Positions 50,691 to 62,065 are shown, numbered from the stretch's first letter. The stretch is DNA of 64,000 nucleotides from Mytilisepta virgata (GCA_028015205.1 CM051511.1:31426001-31490000); one strand, 5' to 3'. Notes: generated by a model from the sequence alone, not told the origin. Numbers and translations: made by a program.

Positions 50691-52100
50691 GTTATCTGAA
50701 GATTAACCGGTAGGTTTGATATGTCGGTGAATAGTTTTCATAGCCTTCATCTATACATTATTTTAAAATCCGAACAGCTCGGACCACCGACGAATCGGAC
50801 CATAACAGCGCGGACCGTACTTTGTATTATACAATTACTCAGACTTTTTATGCAATGGGAAAAAATACAACACAGTGGTAACATTTTCACAGGCTAACAA
50901 CAATATAAACAGGTCCCCAGATTAGCGTCTTTTACGCTTTAAAACTTGAGAAATATTTTTTGGTCTTCAAAGTTACACTTGTTCCACAATAACAACGCAT
51001 AGGCTTTAAAAAATCAAAGCGTCTGAGCTCACGTGTTTTAACGTGTAAGATGCATAATTTACACGACAGTCTTAATGCTGTCGGGATAAACTTTGTTAAT
51101 GAGGGTGAGAATAACAGTAATTGTGACATTAATGTGAATGGTTCAATTTGGTAATCAAGTAAATTAATTTTACTCTTCGATGTCTCATTTTTCCCCTTTA
51201 GTGATGCTATTTGGAGGTTAAAGTGCCCGTTCCTTACAAACAGCTGGAGGTAGTAACTCCCAGATTAAAAAAATATATCTGGGGCCCTGTGCTGCTACTT
51301 CTAAAAACAAACTAAATCTTCCCCTTCATTTCAATTAAAATTATGGTATGTTTGCATAACAATTTTAATGTATAGGACAACTAGTAATAACAAATCCCAT
51401 ATCACACGCATGATATTGTGATAAATAAAACTTAAATGACCCAAACTGAGGTACCCAAATCTTGACATACACAGTTTCCTTCCAAAATTTCAAATACTAT
51501 TCCAAAATTTATCCACTAGTAATTTTAATCATGTATTTTGTAAAATATCATTGCCAAAGCAATGAATTAGATATCTTCCAACAGCAAAACCGATCGGCTC
51601 ATGCGTACATTTGTACTTTGTAAATTAACCATCATTATGCAAGTTCTCGATCGACAGCCAATATTAAGAAGGTCATTCAATCAGCATGAAGGAATATTCC
51701 TTTTATTCTATGAGAATAAGTAAGGAATTTTCAAAAGAAAAATGACAGGAAACAAACTGAGGCTCAGAAAAATAGGATGAAAAATAGTATGATTGACTGG
51801 GCCGTGAAAATCATAACACAGTAATCCAAAATATCACTTTTTATAAAGAGAAAAAAAAAAACTTTCTAGCCTCATTAAATATTCTCATGTCAATAAAACA
51901 GGTATTGACACTTTACGAAAAAATGACCTAATTAATATTAAAATGTTTTGCTTCACACTAAATTTTGATGTACAAAATGTAGCAATAAGAGATATTACAT
52001 GTATCTAAAATTTAATAAAAATCATTTAGTTTTTATTCTGTGCAGTTATGACTTTTAAACTTTACGTGACTTGAAAATCTAAAAATAGCCGTGTAAAAAT
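50691..52100. other. Shared upstream region of the divergent minus-strand gene and gene 3
   Basis: The minus-strand gene and gene 3 start divergently about 1.5 kb apart. Three CGGACC words at 50780, 50796 and 50811 are evenly spaced in the likely promoter of the minus-strand gene. No coding exon is supported. Confidence 0.5.
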
Positions 52101-52102
52101 TT

Positions 52103-52112
52103 GGGAATTTCC
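52103..52112 (+). promoter_or_regulatory. NF-kappaB-type site upstream of gene 3
   Basis: GGGAATTTCC is a textbook GGGRNNYYCC kappaB decamer 122 bp before the ATG. It is directly followed by ATCCGGATTAATCC, which resembles the element next to the gene 2 site. Confidence 0.6.
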
Positions 52113-52234
52113 ATCCGGATTAATCCCGTTAGATCGTGTTCTTTTGCAGAGAGAATTGGAGAGAATAGTGAGGTGGAATATTCTAGAAAGACTTCTTTTT
52201 TTGCATACACAAATTTACAGAGAAAGAATGCAAT

Positions 52235-55200
52235 ATGAGGCTAACGGTAAGTTATAAACCTTCTTTCAATTCATTTTAAATATTTTTGAAAAAGTTGAGA
52301 CAATTTCTCGTCATAATCAAGACAAGGGAGCAACGATTTGATTTTAACTGTTGGAAGTGGACAAGACAAGGACATGATCTTGGATGCTGGATTTTTACGA
52401 GGCATCTACATGATCCATGAGACTGCATTTTGCGGCTGGCAATCTAAGCCATTTCCCATTTTTTCTTCAAAGTATATAATTATACCATTATTTAAATTCC
52501 AATTAGGTGATATCCAGTCCAGTTTTTTTCCCAGATTCTTTGTCATCATCCTAAAAAATGAAATGGTTGCCCCTCACAGTCAGAGCAAACTTAGTATACG
52601 TCTTTCATTTATGCATACAGTCATTGACAGTGTACGTGTAAATCCATTTCAAATTTGGGAATTCCGCCTGGATTATTCCCGTTATACCTTGTTCTTCCCA
52701 TTCCAAATACAAATATAAATATAAATTCTTTATTGCTCATCCCAAAATTGAACAGAATAATTACATTAAATTCTCTTGTTTACATACGCATTTATGGGTC
52801 TAAATGATTGCATATGTTTGACTTTTAAATATGAATATGTCATTTCATTTAAAAATAGTTTAGGAAAATCCCAGCTTAAATATAGATTTTTAATACGGGT
52901 ATTCATAATACCTTACATGATAACAAGCTTGTACAGTTGTTATTACTGAGACAAACAGAAAAGAAAAAAAGCGGGGAGTTCAAACTTTATCTAAAGTACA
53001 TTTTTTATCTGGTTTACTTGAGACCTCAATCAGTGCAATATCACGAATTGTAGATAAATGAAGTCCTACAAAATGGTATGCTTAATACAAATTTTATTTA
53101 TGCATTAAGGTAACAACAATTTCATTATTTATACATGATGAAAGAGATGGGGATGCTAGGAAGCGATGGACCCTTGATTTGTTTGTATTCGTGATTTATA
53201 TGAGCCTTTTTTTATTAAAATATATCATTATTGATCATTATTCGATTCCATGTAATATTTTTTAATGCGTCCTTTATTTCCCTCCCCCTTCCAACTTTCT
53301 GGTTTTTTTCGAATTTGTCCCCTCCCTCCTCCCGAAAAAATCGAATGGTTATTACACGAAGTCATTTATTAAGTCATTTAAAAACTTTTGTTAAGATTTT
53401 TTAAAACTTATTTCCAAATGTATAGTTAAATCTAGAATCATTATTTTTTTCAATTTTCCAGAACTCATATATGTCGAAAACCATCGCCTTTGTGCTCATT
53501 CTAAATATAAACACAGAAATGAGTGCGGGTAAAGAGTGCAGAGCAGGGTTCATACAAAGGATAAATTTGAGACAAAATCAACCACAACATATCTGTTGTA
53601 AGAAAATTGTGGAAAGCTGCAAACCTGGTAGGTAAATTAACATATACTTTTTTTATCTGGTTCATAATAAATGTACATGTGCCAATCCGTAAAAGAATAC
53701 CGAAGCGACAAAACAGTGGGAAAAGTCCACAAATTCGAAGTATAAGAAAAAGACAAAATTTGGAGAATGGAACGGAACAAACAAACAAGAAAAGAATAAA
53801 ATAGGTAATAAACTTAACAAAAATAGAACAAAACAGCACAGCAACTAAAGCACTAGCAATGACATCAGGTGCTCTGGAAGGGTAAGCATATCCTACCCCG
53901 TTAACGACATTCGTCACGTAGCCAGTACAGTTGAATTGGGAAAATTTGGGATTGAACACCAGAGCACTGTTTACATTGGGAGGGAAAGAAGGATTGTATC
54001 TCAAATGTAAATAACAACTCTTTAATAAAACATTCCTGTGATAATTTTTTGAGTTCATTGAAAAATTGTTTAAAAACAAGCAGTTGGTAACATAGTTATA
54101 ATTCCAATAATGGAAAAGCTTACAAGTACCCAAGAAGCAACATAGTTCATCATTTACATTATTATCATCATTATTATCATTGATGTGTACACATCTAATT
54201 AGATTTAATTCAAACTATTGCAAACATAAAACAAGTGTACTCATCCCCTCACAATAAAAATACTTTGTTTTGCAAGAGATATCTTTGTTTGCACTAATTA
54301 ACAGTGTCTTTTCAATTATTGGGATTTATCTATTGCAGGCTTTTATGTAAGAATTTGCACAGGGGATTTAGAAGAAGACAAGTGTACGTCTTGCCCTGAG
54401 TCAACCTGGCTAGCGGAAGAGACCAATTCGGATAATGTGCATGAGTGTTTACGATTTGATTCATGTACATTTGGTAAATACCTTTTTTAAAAATTTAATT
54501 TCTTTTTATTGTATTTTAATGTGTGTAAAACCATAAGATTAAAAAAAATCGTATAGAAATGTTTGTGTCACTTTCATATTTTTCTTTATATTACTCATTT
54601 CATTAAAATTAAGGTAAAAGTGGGCGAAGAAAAATATATGGTGAAATAATCAGCCTGTTTGGTCAAAGAATGTCCACACAAATTACTGATAAATTATACT
54701 GTGCGATTTTATTTTTGTAAAATCGTTTGCTTCTGGCTGTGAAACGCTGTTAAGCCTACTGTTAAATTCCCATGTCTACCCTGCACAACATAATAAGATC
54801 GTTCTCAAAAACTTTCAATAAAATCATTTCTACTAAATCGAAAAAGCCTTACAGCCTGCAGACAGTCAAAACTTATAATAACGGTAAAACATGGCTATTA
54901 GTCTTGCGAAGTAACGGTTGTCGGACTGCTGGGGTGGGGCTGCTTGGTGGGGGGCGGGCGGAAAGAGGGGGTGGGGGGGAGGGTCGGTTCCAAACAATGA
55001 TAAAGGAAAGTCTTGCTGACAATTTGACAGCTCATTTCTTATTTTGATTTTAATTTACAGAAGCAGTAAGAGTAGATTACCAGCCAAAGTCTGGTTGTCC
55101 CAAGCCGTGCATATGTGATACGAAAAGAAATTTCTGGGGTTTTGATAGTTGTAACTGTCACATTTTCAAAGGAAAGTGTCCTAGAGGAACTAAGCTCAGC

Positions 55201-58200
55201 TTGAATGGAACATGTCTGCCTTTCATGTAAGTTTTATTGGTATTTTTTTCTTTTTCTTCAACGAAGACAACAAACGTTAAATTGAAGATTTTTCTTCAGG
55301 CAAAAAAGAGAGAACATTATCAAAAATGACAGTATGGACGTAAAATCGTCCAAATATGACTACCTTATAAAACCCAGTGTTTTATTTATTTTAAACTGCC
55401 TGTATCATTTGTACTGCAAGTACTTTATTTATATGGTGTTCTTGTCGAAGTGTGTCACATCCACCCTTGCGAACCACTTGTTTGTCTTTGAAATGTCATG
55501 CTCTATGTCTCTCTTTAATTTGTGTTAGGTACAAAAATATGATTTTTTTTATAGTATTTGAATTTGTCTTCAGTATTTCGGCTGTTCCTTGGGATCCATT
55601 TCTTTAACTTGCAACTATTCAAAAAGTGGTCAAGGGTGCAGTCAAAAGGTATGTTTTTTTAATAAAAATAATTATATTATTGTTATAATTAAACCAGGTT
55701 GTCTAAAGTCCAGAAAAGTTTAAAACCACAAGAAACTACAACGGAAAAACCTTTACCAGGAACAACAGACAAAAATAGTAAGCATTACTTGACTTGTTTT
55801 ATTTTTCTTTTAAAGTATGTTTTTTCAATGAAGAAAGTAGTCAAAATATTAGGAGAGAAAGCATTCATGTGTATGTCATTTTTTTTTTATATATACACAT
55901 ATATCTTCTATGGTCTTCTGCATACAAGCTTACATTCCTGATCAATTTGGTTAACACAAATCGACATTCAACTTGCAATTGTAATATAAATTGTTACTCA
56001 TTTTTATTAGTCTCAGAGAATTATGATCACATATTCAGCTTGAATATTTCACTTTAAACAGAGTTAATTTATTTTTGACAAAAACGTTTCTTTTTCCAAT
56101 TGAAGAAAAGAACCTTTGATTTATTCATTATGCATAGATTTGTTCTATTACATATTTTTGTTCTTATATTGTAGCAAATAATACGGATAGTACACACGTA
56201 ATAGAAAAGACAAGCATGCATATAGGAAGGTAAAGCCTTGGTTTTTTTTGTTACTATATTTCTCTTTGGTGTCTATGTTTTATAATTCTTCCGTAAATGG
56301 CCATTTTCAGTGTGAGATGACCCATTGAAGATCGGTTCACTGGACCTCATTTCCCACTACACGAGGCCTCATCTTCCACTGCTTTTAGACCAATTTAAAT
56401 CGCACCGTTCACAAATGTACATACCTTTTGACCAATCAGGCATAATGTTATCTAACTTCCTGAATTAACCTAGGTACAGCAAAACTTAAAAATCGTGTAG
56501 GCACTTATACTCGTTCAAAAGTAAGGAACTAGAAAATCTTGAACTCGTTGTGCTCCACTCGGGGAAGACGTGAATTTTATAAACTTGTTGAAGATTTTCA
56601 AGTATTCACTTTGAACTCGTGTAAGAACCTTTTATTCTTTTAGATAATTTTGTACAGAATTTATTCTTTGTATTCTTAAAACCAATCCCTTGTTCTCAGA
56701 TTTTGGTCTTTTGAAAGTTTGCTTTAGAACAGCTTATAGCCCTTTTCAGAAAATCTTTTCGGAATCACGATTCTGACTCTTAAATTATAATTTGCAGCAA
56801 GGTTTTTCTCTTGCTGGGAAGTAGTACCGGTTCACTGCAATGCAGAGCAACCAGTAGGAACTAAATAGAAATTATTTATTACTTTGATATACAATTATTT
56901 CCAGCTTGATAATCATGTTTGATTACAAGTATGTTGGAAGCAAAAAGATCGTGAGTAGTAAACCAAACATTTCGTGTAAATTACAATGAATTAACAAGTT
57001 TTAAAAACAGCTAACCTTTTACTCTTAATTGCAGAAACCAGTACTATGTCCCGGAACTTCCAAGCAAGGGAAATAACTTGCTTCAAATTATAATTTTAGA
57101 GTCAGAATTGTGATTCCGGAAATGAGTTTCTATAGAGGGTTATTACTTTGAAACTTTTTTGTCTTTATTTATATTAGAATTAATCTATCTTATGAAAAAT
57201 CGAATGAAACAAATAAATCTATTGCTTTACATTCTTGTTCAAGCAAAATGTTTCAAATGTTCAGTATTAATTATTTATTTACTAGTATCTTAATACTAAC
57301 CAGAAATTGATTCTTTAAATTTATTGTCGTTGAAATGTTGATTTTTGTCGAGCCTGTGACTTTAGTCGCAGAAAGCTTGACATAGGGATAGTGATCCGGC
57401 GGCGGCGGCGGCGGCGGCGGCGACAGCGTTAACTCACTTCTTAAAAGCTTTATATTTTAGAAGGTGGAAGACCTGGATGCTTTATACTTTGTATATAGAT
57501 GCCTTATGTTACGAAGTTTCCGTCTGTCATATGTACATTGTCCTTGACCTCATTTTCATGGTTCAGTGACTACTTGAAAAAAGTTAAGATTTTTTGTAAT
57601 GTTAATTTCTCTCTTATTATTAGTAATAGGATAACTATATTTAGTATGTGCGTACCTTGCAAGGTCAGACGGTTTTCAATTGACCTCGATCCCATTTCAC
57701 GGATCAGTGAACAATGTTAAGTTTTGGTGGTCAAGTCCATATCTCAGATACTATAAGCAATAGGTCTAGTATATTTGGTGTATGGAAGGATTGTAAGGTG
57801 TACATGTCCAACTGGCAGGTGTAATCTGACCTTGACCTCATTTTCATGGTTCAGTGGTTATAGTTAAGTTTTTGTGTTTTGGCCTGTTTTTCGAATACTG
57901 TATGCAATAGGTCTACTATATTTGGTGTATGGAAGGATTGTAAGGTGTACATGTCCAACTGGCAGGTGTCATCTGACCTTGACTCATTTTCATGGTTCAA
58001 TGGTTATAGTTAAGTTTTTGTGTTTTGGCCTGTTTTTCATATACTGTATGCAATAAGTCTACTATATTTGATGTATAGAAGGGTTGTAAGGTGTGCATGT
58101 CCAACTGATATGAGTCATCTGACCTTGACCTCATTTTCATGGTTCAGTGGTTATAGTTAAGTTTTTGTGTTTTGGCCTGTTTTTCGAATACTGTATGCAA

Positions 58201-61200
58201 TAGGTCTACTATATTTGGTGTATGGAAGGATTGTAAGGTTTACATGTCCAACTGGCAGGTGTCATCTGACCTTGACCTCATTTTCATGGTTCAGTGGTTA
58301 TAGTTAAGTTTTTGTGTTTTGGCCTATTTTTCAAATACTGTATGCAATAAGTCTACTATATTTGGTGTATGGAAGGGTTGTAAGGTGTGCATGTCCAACT
58401 GATATGAGTCATCTGACCTTGACCTCATTTTCATGGTTCAGTGGTTATAGTTAAGTTTTTGTGTTTTGCTCTGTTTTTCGAATACTGATAGCATTTACTT
58501 TCATTAGAAATACACGACAGGCGAGACATTTTTGTGTGTCCACTCTTGTCTGAAAACTTTAAGGAGTATTTCCTGCAAGCAATAGCTCTGTTCTTATAAG
58601 ATTTTGGCCACTCTGTTCTTAGATGATTTTGGCCATTTTGAATTTTTGAATATGCTCTTCAACATTTTGAATAATTGATTTTTTTCACCATCTTTGGCCT
58701 TGAGCATAACTAATGGGTCATCAATCGATGCACATCTTCTGCATTAAAGAATTGGTTTCGAATTCGGTAGATATTTTTTGCAAAGTATGCAGTGGTATAT
58801 AACGAGATCATGAAAATTAAAATTAGTCATAAATGTTATTAGGATCTTACACCCCGAAGGGTCAACAGCTACAAAAAAAACCAAGCAAACAAAACATCAA
58901 ATTAAAGAAACAATTATGAAATATGTTTGCCCCCCGTACACAGTGAAAGAGACTGTTTCAAAAAGGATCCTAGCAACTTGTTCCTTTGATTCTGGATTTC
59001 AAATGTAGTTTAACTTTTCATCCTTTGTCAAAGTTTCTTCAATTAAGAGACTTAATAAAAAAATTTCGAAAAAATTCCTTTAATTGACGATCTAATATGA
59101 AATGAGACAAACCCTCAATTTCATTGCATGTGCTGCATAATCTTAAGTTTCTTGGTATTTTTGTATATCTGCCTCTTTCAATCGCTAATTCTAATCTGAC
59201 ATATATTTTTCTATATTCAGGATTAAGACTGTATGAATAATTTTCACAATGATACCCATTTTTGACGGATTTAAATGTCATGAATGTTGAAGTTTACTAT
59301 TTTTGATCTAAATTATCTATTTTCTCATGGAATTTCTCTTGGTATTTATTGCTGGACTATCATCTCTTATTTGATTTATTATTAACATCTAAAATATTAT
59401 TTATAGTTGAAACATCATGTTGAAAAATGTGACTTTGTCCTCCCCAGTGGCATATAATAATATTTTGCTTTCTCCTCTTACAGAATAGTTATATCGGTGG
59501 TGGCTATTTTTGGTCTAGTGGTCATTGCAGTTGCTTGCTTTATTGACAGGGGGAAGTGTAGAAAAGAGAAAGGTGATTTTTATTAATATTATTTCTTTAT
59601 AATTGAAAACGATTTGTGATTTTCCCTTTGAAAAAAGACAATACACTAGTCTTGTCATCTTTTATGAATTACAATATGCGTTTCTTTATGAATGCAAAAA
59701 ATCCCTAAAAAGAGACACAGCATATACGACATACATAAAAATAATAAATATGTATATAACTTTAATAGTATCCTCTCCCCTTAGTTCTAATGACTATTTA
59801 ATGAAGGATACGAGAAGCACAATTGAAACGATTTGATAGATGATTATCTATAATACTAAATTTACGAATTAGCCGAATAGGCGGCAAAACGCGTGGTTCA
59901 AAATAAACGATGTATGATTCAGATTATAAAGGTTGTTATCGGATTTGACAATCTGCATTTATAAATTTTAAACTGCAGTTTTGTTTATGTGCAAATGGAA
60001 TTTGCATGGACTTTTCCGGTACGAATTCTCCCAACATATCCCTTAGAAGGTTCTCGAATGCATCATGTTAACACATTTATTTAAATAAACAATTATGCAC
60101 ATATTTTAAATGTATTTTTGTTTGAAATTACCGAAGAAGAATAAAACAAATTAAAAACATTCTCCTTCGAGTGGGATATTTCCGCTAATTCATGTATTCA
60201 GGATTGTTTTTTCTACCATTATGCAATTTCTCCTAACTATAAACATTATGAACTTTAAAGATTATGAAGACGTAAGGCAAAGTTCAGAGGAATTCCTAAC
60301 TTAGTTGGTTTTTGGATTGCTCGGATGTTTACTTTGCACAAAGTGATAAAACCAACCATTATCCATTTTTACATTATTTGTCGTGTGACCTGTCTAAATA
60401 TATCTCTACCATACATGTAAGCCCTAGATAAAAATATTTTTAACAAATGGTCATCTTTATCATTAATGACGAAATTTATCTCGGACATCTTTATAAACGT
60501 GGACAGCACACGCAGCCACACACTAAAAATGCTTTTATCGCCTATTGGATTTATTTGTGAAATTAAGCCTCGCTTGCCCTGCCCATGATGACAATGAACA
60601 ATTGGAACAATTATTTTCCAAAAATGTGCTATACTTAACTCACGGCATCTTTTGAAAAATTCATCCGTAACTAAGGAAATGTTTATTCATATTCTTTTTC
60701 ATATTTATTCTGAATGAAAAAGGTAATGCATTATGTAATGTGTATTTAATGAAAGCTTTCATCAAGTTCCAGTTCAGAATTAATTGTAACATAAACATAT
60801 TGACAATTTATGTGGTTGTATTTTCGTCATAGATTTTGACTATGATGGAACCTTAAGGTCCATTTTGGTAATTCTACGTGGCATACAGTCTACTTCATCA
60901 GTGGATACATCTTCGGTAGTAACGAACAACCATATGACAATTAGGTCAGGTTGACCTACATTTCACGCTTCATTGACTTTGGTTAAAGTTTGCTTTAACA
61001 TCCATTTCTGGAATACTACAGCATATATAGACATGAAACTATCAGTTGATACCACCTACTTGACAGGAAAGTTTATGGGAAGCCTGCCACAACATCCACA
61101 TTGAGTTCCTGTTCCACGAATGCCATGGCCGCTAAAACTTTTTAAAGTCAATATGGCCACCACAAAAAAAATGCTTATTTTCCCGCGCTCGCGCGGGTTC

Positions 61201-62065
61201 AATGCCTGGTTGTATTAAGATATTAAGGGGGTACAGAACACCTAAGGGAGTTAACTCTTTAAAAATCAGCTGAACGTTTTAATCACATATTATTAGTGAA
61301 GAGAAATCAAGCTTCTCAATGATCAAAATTAGTGTTTGTCAAACTGCTATATATTCAATGAAATTATTCCCGTAAATTGTGTGGTTCAAATTTCTTGAAA
61401 TTTTTATATTTTTGTCAACAAGTCAAAGTAAATATTTCATCAACATTTTATTAAAATTAAATGAGCCAAATCTATTTTAAGCAAAGTGTTGGGTACCCCC
61501 GTAAGGTTCCATCAAGACCATCAAAACAAACAACACATCTGCACTAGAAAATATATAATACATTTCATAAGTTTCAGTTAGAATTATTTTAAAGATTAGT
61601 TGAATAAAATTGTGATTAAACAAAAAAGTTGAATAATTGTATCAGTTGTTAAATAAGCATTTGCCTAAATAACGGCAAACGGGATTTTCTGTTTGAGCCG
61701 TCCGCCCGCCCTGTGTAAAAAAATTAAAAAAAAAACATGGTTAAAAAGAATTGCATATGCCATATTTTGAGGTATACATTTGTGTACGACAGCTACATTT
61801 CCTTTTAACAGAAAAAACTGTATAATATTTTATAAAATTTTTCATTTCAAAGGTGAAAAACAAAACAACGTTGAATCTCCAGAGACTTTGGAGTTAAATG
61901 AAATAATATCAGTAAAAGCAAATCCACTTTTATCGGACTCTGGAATATCTATTGGAACAGTTTCTATGGATTCATCTGATACGAGATATTGCAGACAAGA
62001 ATCGTGTGATAAATGCAAAAATGTTCAGTCGATGGAAGACATTAGATTGGATACAGCTACATATA
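52235..62065 (+). CDS. TNF receptor superfamily-like protein, gene 3 (first 8 exons; 3' end missing)
   Basis: Exons: 52235-52246, 53462-53627, 54339-54473, 55061-55226, 55698-55777, 56175-56229, 59484-59572, 61853-62065. The frame runs through 305 residues. The last exon, ending in D-Y-L-x-V in genes 1 and 2, was not found by 64000 and is presumed downstream. The signal peptide begins MRLTNSYMSKTIAFVLIL; exon 2 also has an internal ATG (MSKTIAFVLILN) that could start an equally good signal peptide. Residues about 32-104 form TNFR cysteine repeats (GFYVRIC, WLAEETNSDNVH). Residues 106-159 form the 166-nt-exon cysteine module. The stalk is threonine-rich, the transmembrane helix spans about 206-224, and the tail has PLLSDSGISIGTVSMDSSD near residue 263, matching gene 1. 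Predicted surface receptor for a TNF-like ligand. Confidence 0.83.
52640..52695 (+). promoter_or_regulatory. Second, diverged copy of the gene 3 promoter segment in intron 1
   Basis: TTTGGGAATTCC, then GGATTATTCCCGTTATACC and TTGTTCTT, repeats the 52099-52145 order (TTTGGGAATTTCC, GGATTAATCCCGTTAGATC, GTGTTCTT). GGGAATTCC is kappaB-like but one base short of the decamer. It could drive transcripts that start at the internal ATG of exon 2. Confidence 0.45.
53640..53990 (-). repeat. Diverged GTAYPSGA-type repeat in gene 3 intron 2
   Basis: The minus frame contains VNGVGYAYPSRAPDV and hydrophobic residues in the same order as the copies at 27.4 and 62.4 kb. The 210-codon frame here begins outside the repeat and is not supported as a gene. 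Confidence 0.6.
56737..57142. mobile_element. MITE copy 2, TAGCCCTTTTCAGAAA family
   Basis: The left end TAGCCCTTTTCAGAAA and a decayed right end (GAGTTTCTATAGAGGGTTA) flank a body matching copy 1. It includes GAAATAGAAATTATT-like and TTTGATATACAA segments. It lacks the hammerhead insertion, which lets the insertion in copy 1 be delimited. In intron 6 of gene 3. Confidence 0.8.
57396..57422. repeat. CGG trinucleotide repeat
   Basis: About nine CGG units following CATAGGGATAGTGATC, a context I recall in many mollusc repeats. In intron 6 of gene 3. Confidence 0.85.
57525..58495 (+). repeat. 147-bp tandem array in gene 3 intron 6
   Basis: TTTTCATGGTTCAGTGGTTA recurs at 57841, 57987, 58134, 58281 and 58428, a period of 146-147 bp, with more diverged units upstream. 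Units contain CTGTATGCAATAGGTCTAC and ACATGTCCAACTGGCAGG. Non-coding. Confidence 0.9.
58600..58760 (+). repeat. Decayed hammerhead-bearing repeat (intron 6, gene 3)
   Basis: The body GATTTTGGCCATTTTGAATT and TGCTCTTCAACATTTTG precedes GCCTTGAGCATAA-CTAATGG, TCATCAATCGATGCACATC and TTCTGCATTAAAG. Family order is clear but the core boxes are mutated. Confidence 0.6.
59039..59281 (-). pseudogene. LINE reverse-transcriptase C-terminal remnant
   Basis: The 80-codon frame contains NPEYRKIYVRLELAIERGRY, then KIPRNLRLCSTCNEIEG and LSHFIL. This fits the region after the polymerase domain of LINE ORF2 proteins (pattern YR..L.RLR.S.H.LAIE.GRY, then a C-x2-C ... H element). Part of the motif is deleted and no upstream reverse-transcriptase core is present, so it is a dead fragment, antisense in intron 6 of gene 3. 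Confidence 0.7.
61182..61197. other. GC-rich perfect hairpin
   Basis: CCCGCGC-TC-GCGCGGG is a 7-bp perfect stem with a two-base loop in otherwise AT-rich DNA, at the end of a block that reads like a repeat (GGTTCAATGCCTGG follows). It may mark the 3' hairpin of a mobile element. Confidence 0.55.
61227..61500. mobile_element. MITE with GGGGGTAC ends in gene 3 intron 7
   Basis: GGGGGTACAGAACACC at the left and GTGTTGGGTACCCCC at the right are imperfect inverted repeats bordering 274 bp of AT-rich non-coding DNA. TAA occurs next to both ends. Confidence 0.55.

Noticed and set aside
52338..52718. 126-codon frame after the first exon of gene 3
   Set aside because: It lies in intron 1 and includes the duplicated promoter segment. 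It has no domain and no start or splice support.
53501..54133. 210-codon minus-strand open frame
   Set aside because: It is antisense to gene 3 exon 2 and runs through a diverged GTAYPSGA repeat. It has no splice or family support.
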